From Diplonema japonicum (Eukaryota; Euglenozoa; Diplonemea; Diplonemida; Diplonemidae): 64,000 bases of DNA. The notes beneath the pieces were generated by a model. It had not been told where the DNA came from, did no database searches, and worked only from the letters and a program-made list of their open reading frames with translations. The stretch is taken from assembly GCA_964019335.1 (NCBI GenBank), contig OZ025650.1:447001-511000 (forward strand). Reading direction: 5' to 3'. Positions within the stretch are counted from its first letter, which is position 1. Every line of letters starts with the position of its first letter. Below, piece after piece: positions 18,376-30,875 of the stretch. The translations under genes were made by a program, and so were the position numbers.

Positions 18376-19720
18376 TTAGTTACCCTTGGAGGCAAGGTAC
18401 TGGGTGCGTTCCTCAGTGAGCTTGGCCTCGGTCTCCTTGAGCTGGAGAAGGTGGGCTCTCACCTGTTTTTTTGTTTTAAACTTTTTTTTTTTATTCCACA
18501 CCTGGTCAGCAAGAGGACCGCTCTCGAAAGCCACACGCCTATCGAAGGCGTCCGCGGCCCACGACTGGGCAGAGGAGAAGGCGTCGGTGTCAAGGCTCTC
18601 AAGGTGGTCGTCCAAGTAGCCGACGTCCCTGAAGTGTGCTGCCTGGTAGCAGAGGATCACCCTCAGGGGCACGTGCTCGTCCTCAGTGGTGACTTCCGTC
18701 AGGGTGAACCAGTCCTGGAGACGTGCCTCCAGCTGTGCCCTGCTGAGCTCCTCCTCCCACCTCGCTACCAGTCTCCTGTTGCAAATTTGGTACAGTTCAA
18801 AGTCGTTCAGGCTCGCAAGCCCCTCCTTCTTGATGAGGACGTCCTCCTGGTACAGCCCCTTGTAGTGGTCGATGATACGGGTGGACAGTGCCTCGATGTT
18901 GATCCACATGAAAGGCTTCCCGAGGAACGCGCACGCTTCGTAGTGCTCCTGCCCCCTGAGCCACGAGGACACGTCGGATGTGCAGTACGGGATGCTGCAG
19001 GTCCCCGCGGCCATGATCGACTGGCCCATCTTCCTGATGGCGACAGGGTCCTTCGGGCCCATGAACCCGTTGCTGATGGAGTCGAAGGCCTCGTTGTACT
19101 TGGCCTCCCCGGAGATGTAGTACTCGAGGTACCTGGACTGCGTGTACCCACAGATCGCAGCGTGCTTGATGTGCACCTCAAGGTCACGCGCCTTGCCGGC
19201 AGCGATCTTCTCGTCTTCGGAGGAGAAGAAAGTCTGAAGAAGGATGCTTGAAAAACAAATAAAATCCATACAGAGGGGAGCTTGTGGGTGGCGTTTGTCC
19301 ACACAGGGAGCCCGAGAAGAGGAAGCCCACCGGTGGCAGCGGTCCACATGAGGGGCTGCGTCATCCTGTCGACGTCCTCCTTGTAGGTCAGGTAGTCGCT
19401 GAACTCCTTCCTGCTCAGCTGTGAGGAGGGTTTGTTTTCTTTTTTCTTCTTCTTATTTTGCATACAGGAAGGTCTTCACAGACAGTAATCCTCTTCTTCT
19501 CATCAGCAAAGCTGCTCTGGTGGTACTTGGAGAACACTTGGGTGGTCTGCTCCTCGTGAGTTTTCGGCGCGTTCTAAAAAATAATAAAAAAATATATTTT
19601 ATTGGTTTTATCACACACGTTCTGAAGGTGGTTCCTGTATGCAGCCCCCAGAGCCCTGTACTTACCCACATTCCCAGCAAAGGCCGCAAGAGCCCCTGGC
19701 GCGCGCATTAAATGAGCCAT
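18376..19720 (-). CDS. LETM1-domain mitochondrial protein (five exons)
   Basis: Exons 19720-19619, 19573-19466, 19418-19272, 19233-18502 and 18462-18376 join to 391 aa; the four introns are 45, 47, 38 and 39 bp, all GT-AG and all phase 0. The start MAHLMRAPGALAAFAG with Arg/Ala residues looks like a mitochondrial presequence. The segment PLMWTAATGGLPLLGLPVW followed by KLPSTF matches the membrane segment and downstream LPSTF-type motif of LETM1. GLASLNDFELYQICNRR to WFTL matches its ribosome-binding-like helical domain. LETM1 proteins sit in the inner membrane and control K+/H+ (or Ca2+/H+) exchange and mitoribosome contact. Intron 4 is 39 bp without a stop, so it reads through in frame and would insert a Lys-rich stretch if missed. 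Family assignment is good, exact orthology uncertain. Confidence 0.8.
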
Positions 19721-20476
19721 CTTACGTGATCCCCTTCTGAGGGAGGGAGGGCTTGTGGGTGAATTTGAAAGGAAAAAAAAAAGAAAAATGAAAGAAAAAA
19801 AAGAAGAGAAGAAGAAGGGGGATAAACAAATCAAAATTTGTTTCTTTTTTTTTTTTTTTTTCAAGAATTTATTTCTTCCTTTTTTTATTTTTTTTTTGAA
19901 TACCGGATTTTGGGATTATTTTATGTACTAGTTTGCTTCATGCCAGGAGTTCCTTCCAAAAGGCCAAAAATAAAAAAAAAGATAATTTTGTATTTTTTAG
20001 GTGAAAAACCCCAAGTTGCATCCAAAATTCGAAGAAAGGTACATATGAATATATATTTTTTCTCGCAGTAAAAGGTACGTACGAAATACGGTAACCCAAA
20101 TCCGGCAAAAGCAGCATTCATAAAAAAGGAAAAAAAAGGGAAAAAAAAAGAAGAAGGAAAAAAAGAAACAGGGAGAAATGAATGAAGGAAGGAAAAAAAA
20201 AAAGAATCAAAAAAATAAAAGGGGGCGGGAAATAAAAAATGAAGGAAGACCCGTCTTGGAGGAGATAAGGGGGAGTGGATTAAAAGAGGGGGGGGGGGGG
20301 CACGGTTGTAGTGATGAGGGTAGAGAGGGGAGGGCCTTTTGTCCTGTATTCTTTTCCTTTATTATTATTTTTTCTCACGTTTATTTCAAGGAGAGAGAGA
20401 AGAGAGAGAACGGGGGGTATAAAAATCTTTTAAAAAAAAAAACCATCTTTTTCTTGTTACCACCTCACCCCGAGAA

Positions 20477-20514
<38 letters not shown>

Positions 20515-21090
20515 AACACCTTAAGTTTTATATTTTCGTTTACTTCTTCTATATTTTCTTTCCCCACCCTTGATTTTCATTAGCCTGATATAATTCCCTC
20601 TTCTTGTAGGGATGATTGTTTCTATATTTAATTTTTTTTTTTCAATTACGTTTGTTAGATAAATTCGTTCTAATTAGGCGGCTAGAACCTCAGAATTACA
20701 CATAGGATGGCAGGGGTTTTAACTGATTTTCCGCTTTATTTTTTTTTTATATAAAGTATCACCCTAAAGAGAGGCTGAGGGCGAGCCAAAAAAGAACCCC
20801 CCCCTCCCCCATATTTTTGAGTGAAAGGGTATGCAATAGAAAAATAAGGGGGGTAAAGCCATATGAGGAAACAAACTAAGTAAAATATCACGTCACACTT
20901 GAACTACGAGATTAAGAAAAGAAATAAAAGTTTGTTTCTCCGCCCCCCCCCCCCCCCCCCCGGCGAGCCAAAAAAAAAGAACACACAAACTCTGGGAGGA
21001 TAAGACTTGCCGCCCCATCCTAAACAAATATAAAAAAAAAAAAAATTGAATAATACCAAATGCTTGCACTGAGGGCCTGTATACAGTAAT

Positions 21091-21123
<33 letters not shown>

Positions 21124-23737
21124 CTGATGGGAGCAAACAGCAGCACCAACAGCATAAAATTTTTAAATACCGCAAAAACCGATAAAAGTTCGAAACAGAA
21201 ATCAAGCGCTTGCCTAACAAATGGACTAGTGTTCACGACAGTCCGAGCCTTTCGGTAAGCACCGCTTTATCTGGCCAGAACGAAGCCACAGGCAGTTGAT
21301 ATGGAAAAAATATTGGAAAAAAAAAAAAGAAAAAAAAAAGTATGAAAAGCGTACAAACTATTATCGGTATTACAGCAACAAATAAACAAAATAAACAAAA
21401 AAAAACAATATTTTCAAGCGATTTCACATCCCTTCCGGAATATTTCTTTCTTCCCTCTTTTTTTTTTTTTTTTTTTTTCTTTCGCGAAGCGCAGGTTCGC
21501 CCCACTATTTAAATAAATAAATAACTAAATTAAAAAAAAAACTTTTTTTTTACTACTTTTTTTTAACGGCCAAATTATGATGGGAATAATAGCCATCCAC
21601 CAATAAAAAAAAAATTAGAAGGATGTCATATCAAATATCTTGTGGGAAGGGATTCTAAAAGAAAAAACAAGGGGGGGGGCAACAAGTAAAAATGAGTGTA
21701 CTACTAGTCTGCTCTTGTGTGCTCTTCTTGAAAGAAGAAGGTGGAAAAAAAAGGGGGGGGGGAAGCAAGAAAAAAAAAGAAGAAAGAAACCCCCGAAAAA
21801 AAAAATCTCAAGTAGGTATTATTCTAACCTATTCTCAAGTTTTTTTTTTCCCGCATGAATTTTTTTCTGTTAAAAAAAGCTTAAGATAGAGAAGAAGGGG
21901 GGGGGGGGGGTAGAACAAAAAAAATCAAGGGGAAAAAAAAAAGGAGAGAGGGCACACTCCCCTTTTTTTTTAACACCTCTTCTTCATTTCAGTCCCTCTG
22001 ATGGGTGGGTTCTTTTACTCAGGGCGTATACGCTTGGCAAACAGGAGTGGAAGAAAACAGAAAAATAAAGGGAGGGCTTCCCCCCCTCCTTTCCCTGTTT
22101 TTATTTGCTCCCGTTTTTATTTGCTGTTTCTTTTTTAGAGGGGGGGGAAACAACCGAAAGCGCCCGTCGGCGTGTGAGTTGGGGGGGGGGGGGGGGTAAA
22201 CAAAGAAAAATATAAAGAGAAAACCAATAGTTTTCAAAGACCCCCACCCCCACATCCCCCCTTTTTTTTTACTTCTGCTTTTTTTTTTTCTTCTTTTTCT
22301 TCTCCTTCGTCTTTGGATTATTTCCCTCTCTTTGATCAACTTTATCTTTGTTTTACTCTGGGAAGAGGGAAAAAAAAAAAAAAAAACGAAAGATTAAAAA
22401 AAAAAAATACAGGAGCAAATGACAGGTGGGTCATAAACGAGAGGGGATTGGGGAACCCTTTTTTTTTTCTCGATTCAGTGGATATGGCACCTCTAATTTA
22501 AAAAAAGAACGGGGGGCCAAGGAAAGAAAAGAGAAAAAAAGAGAGCAAAAAGGAGAGAAAAAAAAAAAAAAAAAAAGGTATTTAGCATGAGAACAGGAAG
22601 AACAACCCCTTGCGCCTCTCTGCTACTATATGGTGACAGCACAGCAGCAAAGATTTGCCTAAGAGAAAACCCAACCGTAAGTCCAAGCTTAAGAAGAGGA
22701 AGGAATGGTTATGTCGAAGAAGAGAGGGAAAAAAAAAGTTCTTTTAAAGGGGAGAATGACAGGAGAAGTAGAAATTCACCTTTGTTCTGTTTTTTTTCTT
22801 TTTTTTTTTTTCCTTCCCCCCTCACTTTCTTTTTTTTTGTCAGCCGCACAAAAGTGATTCCACACAGCAAAAATGTACACAACATGTCTCCCCCCCACAA
22901 GTGTTTAGCTTATCAGCAAACTACTGCTTTTTTTTTTTTTTTTTTTTTTTTTTTTTCCCTCCTTATTCCTTTCCTCTTGCGATAGCAACTAATTGAACTC
23001 AAAAAATTGCAAAAAAAAAAGGGGGGGAAGTATTAAAAAAAGTTTAAGTCTGTCTTCTTTTAGGAGGTGCCCCATATGACTACTGGATGAAGCTAGGCTC
23101 ACTCTCCCCCCCCCCTTTTTTTTCTTGTATTCAAAGAAGATTCTAAAACAAAAAAAAAAGACATGAAGAACAAAACACCCACGGCTAAGGAGAAGGATTC
23201 CTGAGTGCGGTTTCTTTTTTTTTTTTTTTTTTTTTTTCCCTTTCTTCTTTATGAAAACGAGTATTTATAAAAAAAAAAACTTTTTTTTTCAAAGGAAAAA
23301 ATTACTTGCTTTCCATCATTCTGGTGCTGCAAGTGCCCCGTCACCGAAGGCGGGACTTTTTTTTCTTTTTTTTTTACCTCTGTGTATAAGGCCAGAGAGA
23401 TTTTTCTTTTTTTTTTCTCTCAAAAAAAGCTTTTTTTTTAACTTCCTCTAAATGCATTTACTGGACCGAAGGATATAACAAAAAAAAAAAAGGTCCTGGC
23501 AAATAATAATAAAGGAGGAAAAGTGTGCATTTAGCGAAGGCCATTGTGCCCCGCTGAGTAAACAGTGAGGCTTGGTAAATCAGCATTCAAAAAAAAAACA
23601 AAAAAACGGAGAAGGGCAGTTTTGTCTTTTATCACCCTTTTTCTCCCTGGGGGGGGGGGGGGGGGGGGGAGCAGAATGAAGAGAGAAACATGAAGAGTTT
23701 ACGAATTTTGTTTGGTGGGGGGTACAATTTTTTTTTC

Positions 23738-23784
<47 letters not shown>

Positions 23785-25996
23785 ATTTATACTTTTTCGG
23801 TCACCCACAGTGCCGCTGTGCTGCGCGAGCACTGTAGTGAAAAAAGTATTTTTTTCCCTCAAAAATGAAAAGAAAAAAAAAAGTACGGGGAACAAACAAA
23901 AAAAAAAAAAAACATCGGGTTATACAGTGGGAGGTCGTTTTTTTTTTTTCTTTTTTTTTTTTGACCCCTCCCTATTTTCTTCAGTTCATTTTTTTTTTTT
24001 TTTTTTTGCCCTCGATACTTCTTTATGAAAAAAAGTAGTCAACGACAAAGGAGAAAAAAAAGGGGGGAAGAAAAGAAGAAAAAAAACCATAGAATTGACA
24101 AAGAAATAATTTAAGGGAGGAAAGGGGGGGGGGGGGAACTCAGGCACACCAATAACGCAAGAATAAACAAAAAGGGAAAGGGAGATAAAAAAAAGGGGGG
24201 GGATATCCCTGTTTAAATTATTTCCTTATGAATTCTATGAAAAATCTTTTTGAAAAAAAAAAAAACGAACAAAAAAAATGTAACAAAATATGTATCATGT
24301 AAAAAAAAAGCAGACAAGAATTTAAACAGGAAAAGAAGGCACAATTTTTTTTGGGGGGGGGAACATCAATAACCGTTGTGGGAGGAAAGGGAAAAGAAAA
24401 AGTGGGGGTGGGATAATAAGCAAAATAACAGAGGGGTGGGTGGGGGGTATGGCAAAGTTTTTTTTTTTACTCACACATTCTTTCTGTTCCCCCTGCTTGT
24501 TTTTTTTTTTGTTTTTTCTTGTTTTTGTGTTGTTGGATAAATAGTGTTTTTTTTTTTTTTTGAAACACACAACTCTCATTTTTTCCCCTTCCCTTTCTTC
24601 ATTTCCCCCCCCTGTTTCTCGTCATCAGTTTTATGTCTATTTTTGCGATTTTTTTTTTCACTTCTCATTTCTTTGAAAAAAACAATAACTGAGGGAAAGA
24701 GAACAGGGGGGAGGGAGAGGGAGGGAGGGAGAGGAGAGAGAGACGAACAAAAATGAGATACTTAGGAAAAAAAAAGGATTTAATAATCACATTAGAAAAA
24801 AGAAAAAGAAGAAAGTCAAACATTTTTTTTTGTTTTTTTTTAGCTATGCCACTCCGCGTTTACCGCACCTTTCTTTTATATATCTCAATTCTGTTTTTTT
24901 TTTTTTTTTTCTTATTTTTTTTTTGATTCTCTCCCTCCCTTTTAAAAAATAGTAAGGGGGGGAAAAACATAGGAAAAAAGAAAAAGAAAAAGAAAAAAAA
25001 GAAAGAAAACAAATGGGAAACAAAAAAAGCTTTTTTTCTTTTTTTTAACGCCCTTCGGTTCCTCCTTCCTCGTCCCTTTAGGTCAAAACGGGGTGGGTGG
25101 AAAAAAAAAAAAAAAACGAGGGAAGAGAAGGAGAAAAAAAGAGGGGGTAAAAAAAAGGGGAGTGTTTGGGAAACAAAAGTATTGAAAAAAAAAGAAGCAA
25201 AAAAAAAAAAAAAAAAAAAAAGGAGCAGACCCAGAATAAAAAAAAAAAAAAAAAAAAAAAAGACAAATCTGCCCCTGAGAAAACAAAAAATCGGGAAAAC
25301 AAAAACCTACTAGCTGGCGCGACAACTTACAAAAAACTCTTGTATTTTTTTTCCCCCCCCTTCTTTCTTTCTTTCTTTTTTTTTCCCCGAGAGTTTAGCA
25401 GCCAAGTAATAGGTATCCCTCCCAGGTGTCTTGTTGAAAGGGGGATGGGGTGGTAAAGTCATAAGGGGCCTGGCAAACCCACTTGCACCTATGTTGCTTA
25501 TGGTATTCTTTTTTTTTCCCCTAGCCAAACTTAGCTTTACCACCCTTTTTTTGCGAAGAAGAACACCGGGGAGGGGAAACAAAGGGAAGAAAAAAAATTT
25601 AGTATTAAAATATAAATATCCCCCCCCCCACCCATTTGAGTGTTTTCCTCCCACTCATTAGGTGCCCTCCCTTGAGGAGTGACAATAGCAACCCCCCTAC
25701 TTTTGTCTGTCCTTTATGTGGTATCTTCTTCCCGCAAAAAAAGAACAAAATAACAATAAAATAGTTCGCCTCCTTTAATATCCAGACAGCTTGCTGACAA
25801 AAAAGTTTTTTTTTTCTAATAGTTTCGAATATTTTTTTTCTCTCATTTTTTTTTTAATATTTCTCTTTCTTTTTCCCTCCCTTTTTTATTTTTTATTTTT
25901 TTTATCAGATCCGCAATTGTTTTTTTTTCTTCTTTTTTTTTTCCAAAGCTGGAAGGGCATTGAGCCACTCCTGCTCAAAAAAAAAGGAGGAAAAGG

Positions 25997-26027
<31 letters not shown>

Positions 26028-27145
26028 GAAAAAGAGGGCAAAGGCCGTTTGCGAATGCATTATGAGTACGGTGAATAGTTCCCTTTTTTTTCTCCTCCTC
26101 CCTCTATTTTTTTCTTCTTCTTTTTTTCCTCACCTCCAAACCCTGCACTATGTTCTCTCTTTTCTTCTTCCTCTTCTTCTTCTTTTACCCCCCCCCCCCC
26201 TCTCCCTTCTTCTTCCTCTTCTTCTTGTTCTTCCTTTCTCATTCATTTCTTTCAAAAGGCAAACAGAGGCAGGTCGTGGAATGGAGATGAAAGGAAGGAG
26301 ACAGACTCTACGCTCTATATCCATCTTTTTTCTTCTTTTTTTTTGACTAAAAAACACATTTTGCCACATTTTTTTTTCTTGTTCTTTTGTTGAGTTTCGA
26401 CAAATCGATGACCTGCTTCCACGCGCTTAAAAAGTTAGATGCACACCCTGATGGAGCCCTTCCACAAGAGTCACTTGTCACTTCCCTTCTCCCTGCCCTT
26501 ATCACACGTTGGTCTGAGCAAAATAAAAAATAAAATTAAAAAGAAAGTGAAGGAACATAACAGAGAAAAAATGGATATTTCCCCCCCCCCTACCACTGAA
26601 CCTTTGTCCCAAAAACCTACACCCCCCCACCACCCCCCCACCCCCCCGGTTCCAGCACCCCCCCCCCCCCCCCAAAGGCACTCATCCTTAGACAGAGCAT
26701 GAGAACCCGAAAACAGAAAACCCCCCCATTCTTCTTAAGAAACGAAAACATTAACATGCGGGGGGTTTAGTGGGGGCATTAAATTCCTTCCCCCCCCCCC
26801 CCCCCGGGATCTAAAGAAGAAGAAGAATTAGAAGAAGAAGAAGAAGAAGGGGGAAAGGGAGATAAAAAAACGGAGAGAATGGTACACTGGGCCTAATTTA
26901 TTTGGCAAACTTTTTTATTTTTTTTGTACATGTCTATTCTCATTTTTTTTTCTCGCTTCCAAAATATATTATTCTGTCAAAGAAAAAAAGGGAAAAAAGG
27001 GTAAAAAAAAAAAAAAAGAGGGAAAAAAAAGAAGAAAACGGGATTGGGACAGAGGGCGAAAAGTATTGAAGGGGCGGGTGGGAACACGTCAGGTACGCCA
27101 AGGCGTTACACGCACGAATCGACGCTAAGTCTTTTTGTTGCCTTT
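19721..27145. other. 7.4 kb gene-free, homopolymer-rich region
   Basis: Dense runs of A, T, G or C of 8-40 bases, short purine or pyrimidine tracts, and a few islands of ordinary sequence (about 20640-20760, 21190-21300, 22585-22700 and 23490-23580). Open frames here encode only poly-Lys, poly-Phe or Gly/Arg strings. I found no tRNA, snoRNA box pairs or conserved domain. Genes on both sides run in the same direction, so it is not a strand switch. Confidence 0.75.
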
Positions 27146-28207
27146 TTACAAGTTCTCAATGGTGGGTCCTGACTGACCTGCGGGGGGGACGGGGGCAACG
27201 GGAAGGACGGTTGTTTCAGAGGCTTCCTGCTCGGTCCTGGCATCATCGGAGGGAACTCCGTCTTCTGTGGAGTCAGCGTCATCTTTCTGGAGGGCATCGA
27301 CCTCAGGGCGGGCATGGAGCGGCACACGCTGCAGGATGCCGTCTCCGAAGGACTGCACTCGCTCGTTGAGGGACTGCTTGGACCTGTACACATGCAGCTT
27401 GGGGCACTTCTCATTCTTGTTGCACCGTCCAGTGTCGAAGTGAGGGCACCGTCTCGCCGACTGCAGCATGACACGCCACTGCGATTGGCACGTTCTGCAC
27501 CGCAGCGTGACAGCACCCTTCCTCGCTCGGACGTTGTCCCAGTTGTTGTGGCTGCACGGCTTCGGTGTTGGTGTGATGGGCACATTCTTGGTTTCCTTCT
27601 TCTCCTGCGGCTGCTGCGACTGGCGCTTCAGCTTCGCGTCGCACGACGATGACGACGATGTGACGCCGCCTACCTCCTTTGAGGAGTTGCTGCTGCAGTA
27701 GTCCTTCTTCCCCATCACCGGGCACTCCTCGTTCAGCTTCAGCACATCGCAACGCAGTTCCTCCACAATAGAGAACGCCTGCTGCAGTCCACCCTGCAGA
27801 AGCGACGACTTCAACCGGTCAATGTGCTTCAGCAGCTTGAACACATTTGTCCCTGTCGCGCCCATCGGCTCCTGCTGTGTTGCTGGAACAGGCGTCTTCG
27901 TGAGTGCAGGGTACGGGTGGTGCGCGATCACGGTAGTCTGCCCAGCAGGGTGCAGCATGGTGCCGCCGATAACAGTGCCAGTCGCACTCTGCGCGTTGTT
28001 GTAGTACATGTCCTGGTAGGGTGCAGGGTGTGCCGTGGGTAGCGCCATGGTACTGGGGTTCTGCCCCACCAACATGTTGTACCCAGGGGAGTGACTCCCG
28101 TCGCCTTTCCCACCGCTCTGCGCCTGACTCCTTTCATATTGGTTGGCGGGCGATGCGGGGAACGCCGGCTCATCTCCGTACTGGAACCAGTCAGGCAAAC
28201 CTTCCAT
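27146..28207 (-). CDS. CCCH zinc-finger protein of trypanosomatid type
   Basis: 353 aa. The core at residues 218-275 has CSHNNWDN, LRCRTCQSQWR and a C-x7-C-x5-C-x3-H finger (Cys254, Cys262, Cys268, His272). This C/H-WDNVR-RKG-LRCxxC-W arrangement next to a CCCH finger is one I associate with kinetoplastid ZC3H-like RNA-binding proteins, where such proteins control mRNA fate in the absence of promoter-level control. The rest is low-complexity and probably disordered (Pro/Thr/Ser/Gln). The start is the ATG of MEGLPDWFQYGDEP. Role in RNA binding is inferred from family. Confidence 0.82.
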   Translation of the reverse strand: MEGLPDWFQYGDEPAFPASPANQYERSQAQSGGKGDGSHSPGYNMLVGQNPSTMALPTAHPAPYQDMYYNNAQSATGTVIGGTMLHPAGQTTVIAHHPYPALTKTPVPATQQEPMGATGTNVFKLLKHIDRLKSSLLQGGLQQAFSIVEELRCDVLKLNEECPVMGKKDYCSSNSSKEVGGVTSSSSSCDAKLKRQSQQPQEKKETKNVPITPTPKPCSHNNWDNVRARKGAVTLRCRTCQSQWRVMLQSARRCPHFDTGRCNKNEKCPKLHVYRSKQSLNERVQSFGDGILQRVPLHARPEVDALQKDDADSTEDGVPSDDARTEQEASETTVLPVAPVPPAGQSGPTIENL

Positions 28208-28529
28208 TTTCTTTGTGTTGCTTTGTGTTTACACTGAGGGTGAGGGTGAGGGTGAGCATGGGCATGAGGGCAGCGAGAACATGGAACACTGAAACAACCA
28301 ACAGAAACTTGCTGACTTAATTACATCACTAGACGATCACTGGAAAGATGATCATAAAACAACCCCGTCAACTGTGTGCAGGTCCAGAGAGTGCAGCAAG
28401 CGGACCTGCTTGACCTGTGGGAGTTCTTGTTTGTTGTTTACACACCAACTTTAGCTTTTGTTGCAAAAGAATCTCGAGGCTAGCCAGTGCAGGACTTTTA
28501 AGGTGTTGGATCTGTGTGGATGAAATAAA
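28208..28529. other. Intergenic region, CCCH to DnaJ
   Basis: Contains a short GAGGGT tandem at about 28220-28255; otherwise nothing recognised. Confidence 0.5.
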
Positions 28530-29621
28530 TCAATTGGAGCACACCTCACTGTCAGAAGGAATTCCCCTGCTTCTGGTGAGGTCCTCGTGAACATCGACAG
28601 CGTCTGCTGGTGCCTGTGTCTGGGGTGTCGCGGGGCGTGTTCTGGGGTTTGTCTGCAGGGTCTCTGCGGCAGAATACAGTGATGACGATGGCGACACGGA
28701 TCCAGAACGAGGCGACGCGGCACGTGATGCGCAAAAAGGAGCCAACGAGGGCGGGGTGAGAGAGGACGAGGCCTGCCTGAATTCGTGCCTCTCAGGCAGC
28801 GCAGGTGCCTCAGAAGCCTCGTTGTTCCTCCTTTCAAAATCTTGCTCTTGAAAAGTCTTCCGCTGCATCTTCTGCTTCTTGATCACATCCTCTCTTTCTT
28901 TCTTAAGCAGCTCAAGCACGCGCTGTTCACGCTCCCTCCTCTCCTCCTTTTGCCCTTCCTCTTCTTTTACCTTCGAAGCTTGAAGCTGCTGTTCAAGCAC
29001 TTCCCGTGCTGTGCGGTGTGCCCGCAGTCTAGATCGCTCCTTTTCGATGACTTGTTCCTCCGTCTCCTCTGTGTGGCTTGGCGATGATTGGCAGTACATC
29101 GACCTCCACCGCTGCTGATGCATCTGCCACAAGGATTCAACCTGCTTCTGGAGGAGCGTCTGCCTCTGGGTTCTGTAATAAGGTTTCGGGGCAGCTTGAG
29201 ACCGTTCTTGGTGCTGCTGTGCTTTCCGTTTGACCTCTGCGTCCCTCCGTATCATCTCTGATATTTCTTCATGATCCTCAGGCCGCATGCCGTACCCCGA
29301 CACGTTGTACCGCACACCGTTCCCATCCCTTGCTGTTGCGGGCCTCTGCGGCGCCGCCGCCCCGTACTTCTGCTTGTGCTGTCCCCGTCGTTGTGGTGCA
29401 GATGGCGGCCTCACTTCCTTCCCCAGCCCTCTGTTGTACTCTGCTCGTTTCATGCTGTCACTCAGCACTTGGTATGCCTGCGTTACTTCTTTAAACAACG
29501 GTTCGCCATCAGGGTTCTTATCCGGGTGTAGGGCGAGGGCGCGCTCCTTGAAAGCCTTCCTAACATCGTTGAGAGTGGCGTGCTTCCCGACCCCCAACAG
29601 CGTGTAATAGTCCTGCGTCAT
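28530..29621 (-). CDS. DnaJ-domain (Hsp40) protein
   Basis: A 363-aa protein starting MTQDYYTLLGVGKHATLN. The N-terminal J domain spans about residues 4-68 with His-Pro-Asp at 32-34, the motif that stimulates Hsp70 ATPase. A long Glu/Arg/Gln-rich coiled region follows (about 130-260) and a Ser/Pro/Thr-rich tail. There is no Gly/Phe region or zinc-finger, so it is a type III J protein. The frame extends 23 codons upstream to 29690, but the J domain begins directly after the inner ATG, which I prefer. Client unknown. Confidence 0.85.
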   Translation of the reverse strand: MTQDYYTLLGVGKHATLNDVRKAFKERALALHPDKNPDGEPLFKEVTQAYQVLSDSMKRAEYNRGLGKEVRPPSAPQRRGQHKQKYGAAAPQRPATARDGNGVRYNVSGYGMRPEDHEEISEMIRRDAEVKRKAQQHQERSQAAPKPYYRTQRQTLLQKQVESLWQMHQQRWRSMYCQSSPSHTEETEEQVIEKERSRLRAHRTAREVLEQQLQASKVKEEEGQKEERREREQRVLELLKKEREDVIKKQKMQRKTFQEQDFERRNNEASEAPALPERHEFRQASSSLTPPSLAPFCASRAASPRSGSVSPSSSLYSAAETLQTNPRTRPATPQTQAPADAVDVHEDLTRSRGIPSDSEVCSN

Positions 29622-29716
29622 CAACCATAAGCACCTGGAGGAGGCTAGCAACCATCTCACGCGAAAATGAAAATGATAAAATCTGTACAAAAAGACAATC
29701 TAGGAGCTGATGTACA

Positions 29717-30316
29717 TTAAGGGGAGGTAGATGTGGAGGTGTACAAAGTGGAGCTGCTCGATGCACTGCGCGATGAAGGAGGGGATGAAGCAAGTTGCGA
29801 TTTTAGAACGGAGAGCTCAGTACGAGTGGCTTTAAGGAGGAGAGAACGTTGAAGCAGCAGGTTGTGGGCATCTTGAGTGGTGGCCTCATCTTTTAGATGG
29901 GCTTTGAATAGAGAATCCTTCAGAAGCGTTATCTCATCTGGTGCAGAGAGAGCATCCTCAATGCAAGGGAAGAAACGGGGATCATCAAGGATGAACTGCA
30001 CACCGCCAAGCATGTCTAGTTCGATGCCGGAGCTTAAGCAAGGTGCTATCCATACCTCGCTCTTGCCTACTTTTCTCATCTGGCCGTTTCTGATGAACAA
30101 CACAGCAAGGCACTCATTCTCTTCTTTAAACAAACACAGCATCGGTCCTATTAGCACACAATGCCTATTTTTTACATTCTTCCCAAAAAATGTGTTATAC
30201 AAGACACCCAACCTACTCCTTTTTATTGACCCTACTCCAGAATGACTGCCTACCAACGAGGCCACACTGCCCCCACACGAAGCATCTCTGAAGAGCTGCA
30301 CCTCCTCATGGTTCAT
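29717..30316 (-). CDS. Small protein with possible PH-like domain
   Basis: 199 aa, not firmly recognised. Residues of about 29-95 (SIKRSRLGVLYNTFFG, RHCVLIGPMLCLF) resemble the strand pattern of a PH domain: a basic start, alternating hydrophobics and an outer strand ending in a Trp. The C-terminal half is helical, then Ser/Thr-rich. The start is the only ATG of the frame close to the upstream boundary. It is compactly placed: its stop lies about 95 bp from the DnaJ start. Confidence 0.5.
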   Translation of the reverse strand: MNHEEVQLFRDASCGGSVASLVGSHSGVGSIKRSRLGVLYNTFFGKNVKNRHCVLIGPMLCLFKEENECLAVLFIRNGQMRKVGKSEVWIAPCLSSGIELDMLGGVQFILDDPRFFPCIEDALSAPDEITLLKDSLFKAHLKDEATTQDAHNLLLQRSLLLKATRTELSVLKSQLASSPPSSRSASSSSTLYTSTSTSP

Positions 30317-30667
30317 CTAGGTGGGCTGGTTATTGCAAAGACCAAGCTACAGAATATGAAATAAAAAGAAAAGAATACCAAATGGGGGATCAAATGCATC
30401 AATATAAAAAAAAAAAGAAAATGGGTGGATATGATTCAAATGAAAAAAAGAAGAAGAAGGGTTGGGGAATAAAAATAAACGTGTTTCCCGTACAGTACAC
30501 AGGGGCAGCAGCAAGAAGCTTTACTATTAAGAAACCAAAGGTAACGTCTTAGATAATAGACAGGGGATGCAGGGTTAATAAGAGGTTGTGGCAAGAAATT
30601 GGGGGTATCTTGGGTGGTTTCTACTTCTTCTTGCGAAGTTTGCAACGGCAAAGCTAGCCTTCTCTCG
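30317..30667. other. Intergenic region upstream of the PH-like gene
   Basis: A-rich low-complexity DNA with no gene seen. EFL copy 2 flanking similarity begins at its right edge. Confidence 0.5.
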
Positions 30668-30841
30668 GCATCAAGCGCACAACCACCACCTTCCCTTCAC
30701 GTTAAAGGGCACCAACAGGGTTAGTGACAGTGTCCTTGTAGCGGTGGGTCTTGCTAGAGAATAGGAGAAAAGGGGTTCTCGTCGTTGCTCATAAAAAGAT
30801 AAATAAAAGGGGTTTTGAAAAAAATAAAATAAAAGGATACG

Positions 30842-30875
<34 letters not shown>

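Noticed and set aside
19838-26702. Numerous short frames in the homopolymer region
   Set aside because: Encode poly-Lys, poly-Phe or Glu/Gly runs produced by homopolymers; no start context or domain.
28220-28255. Telomere-like repeat
   Set aside because: GAGGGT units are few and imperfect and lie in a leader region.
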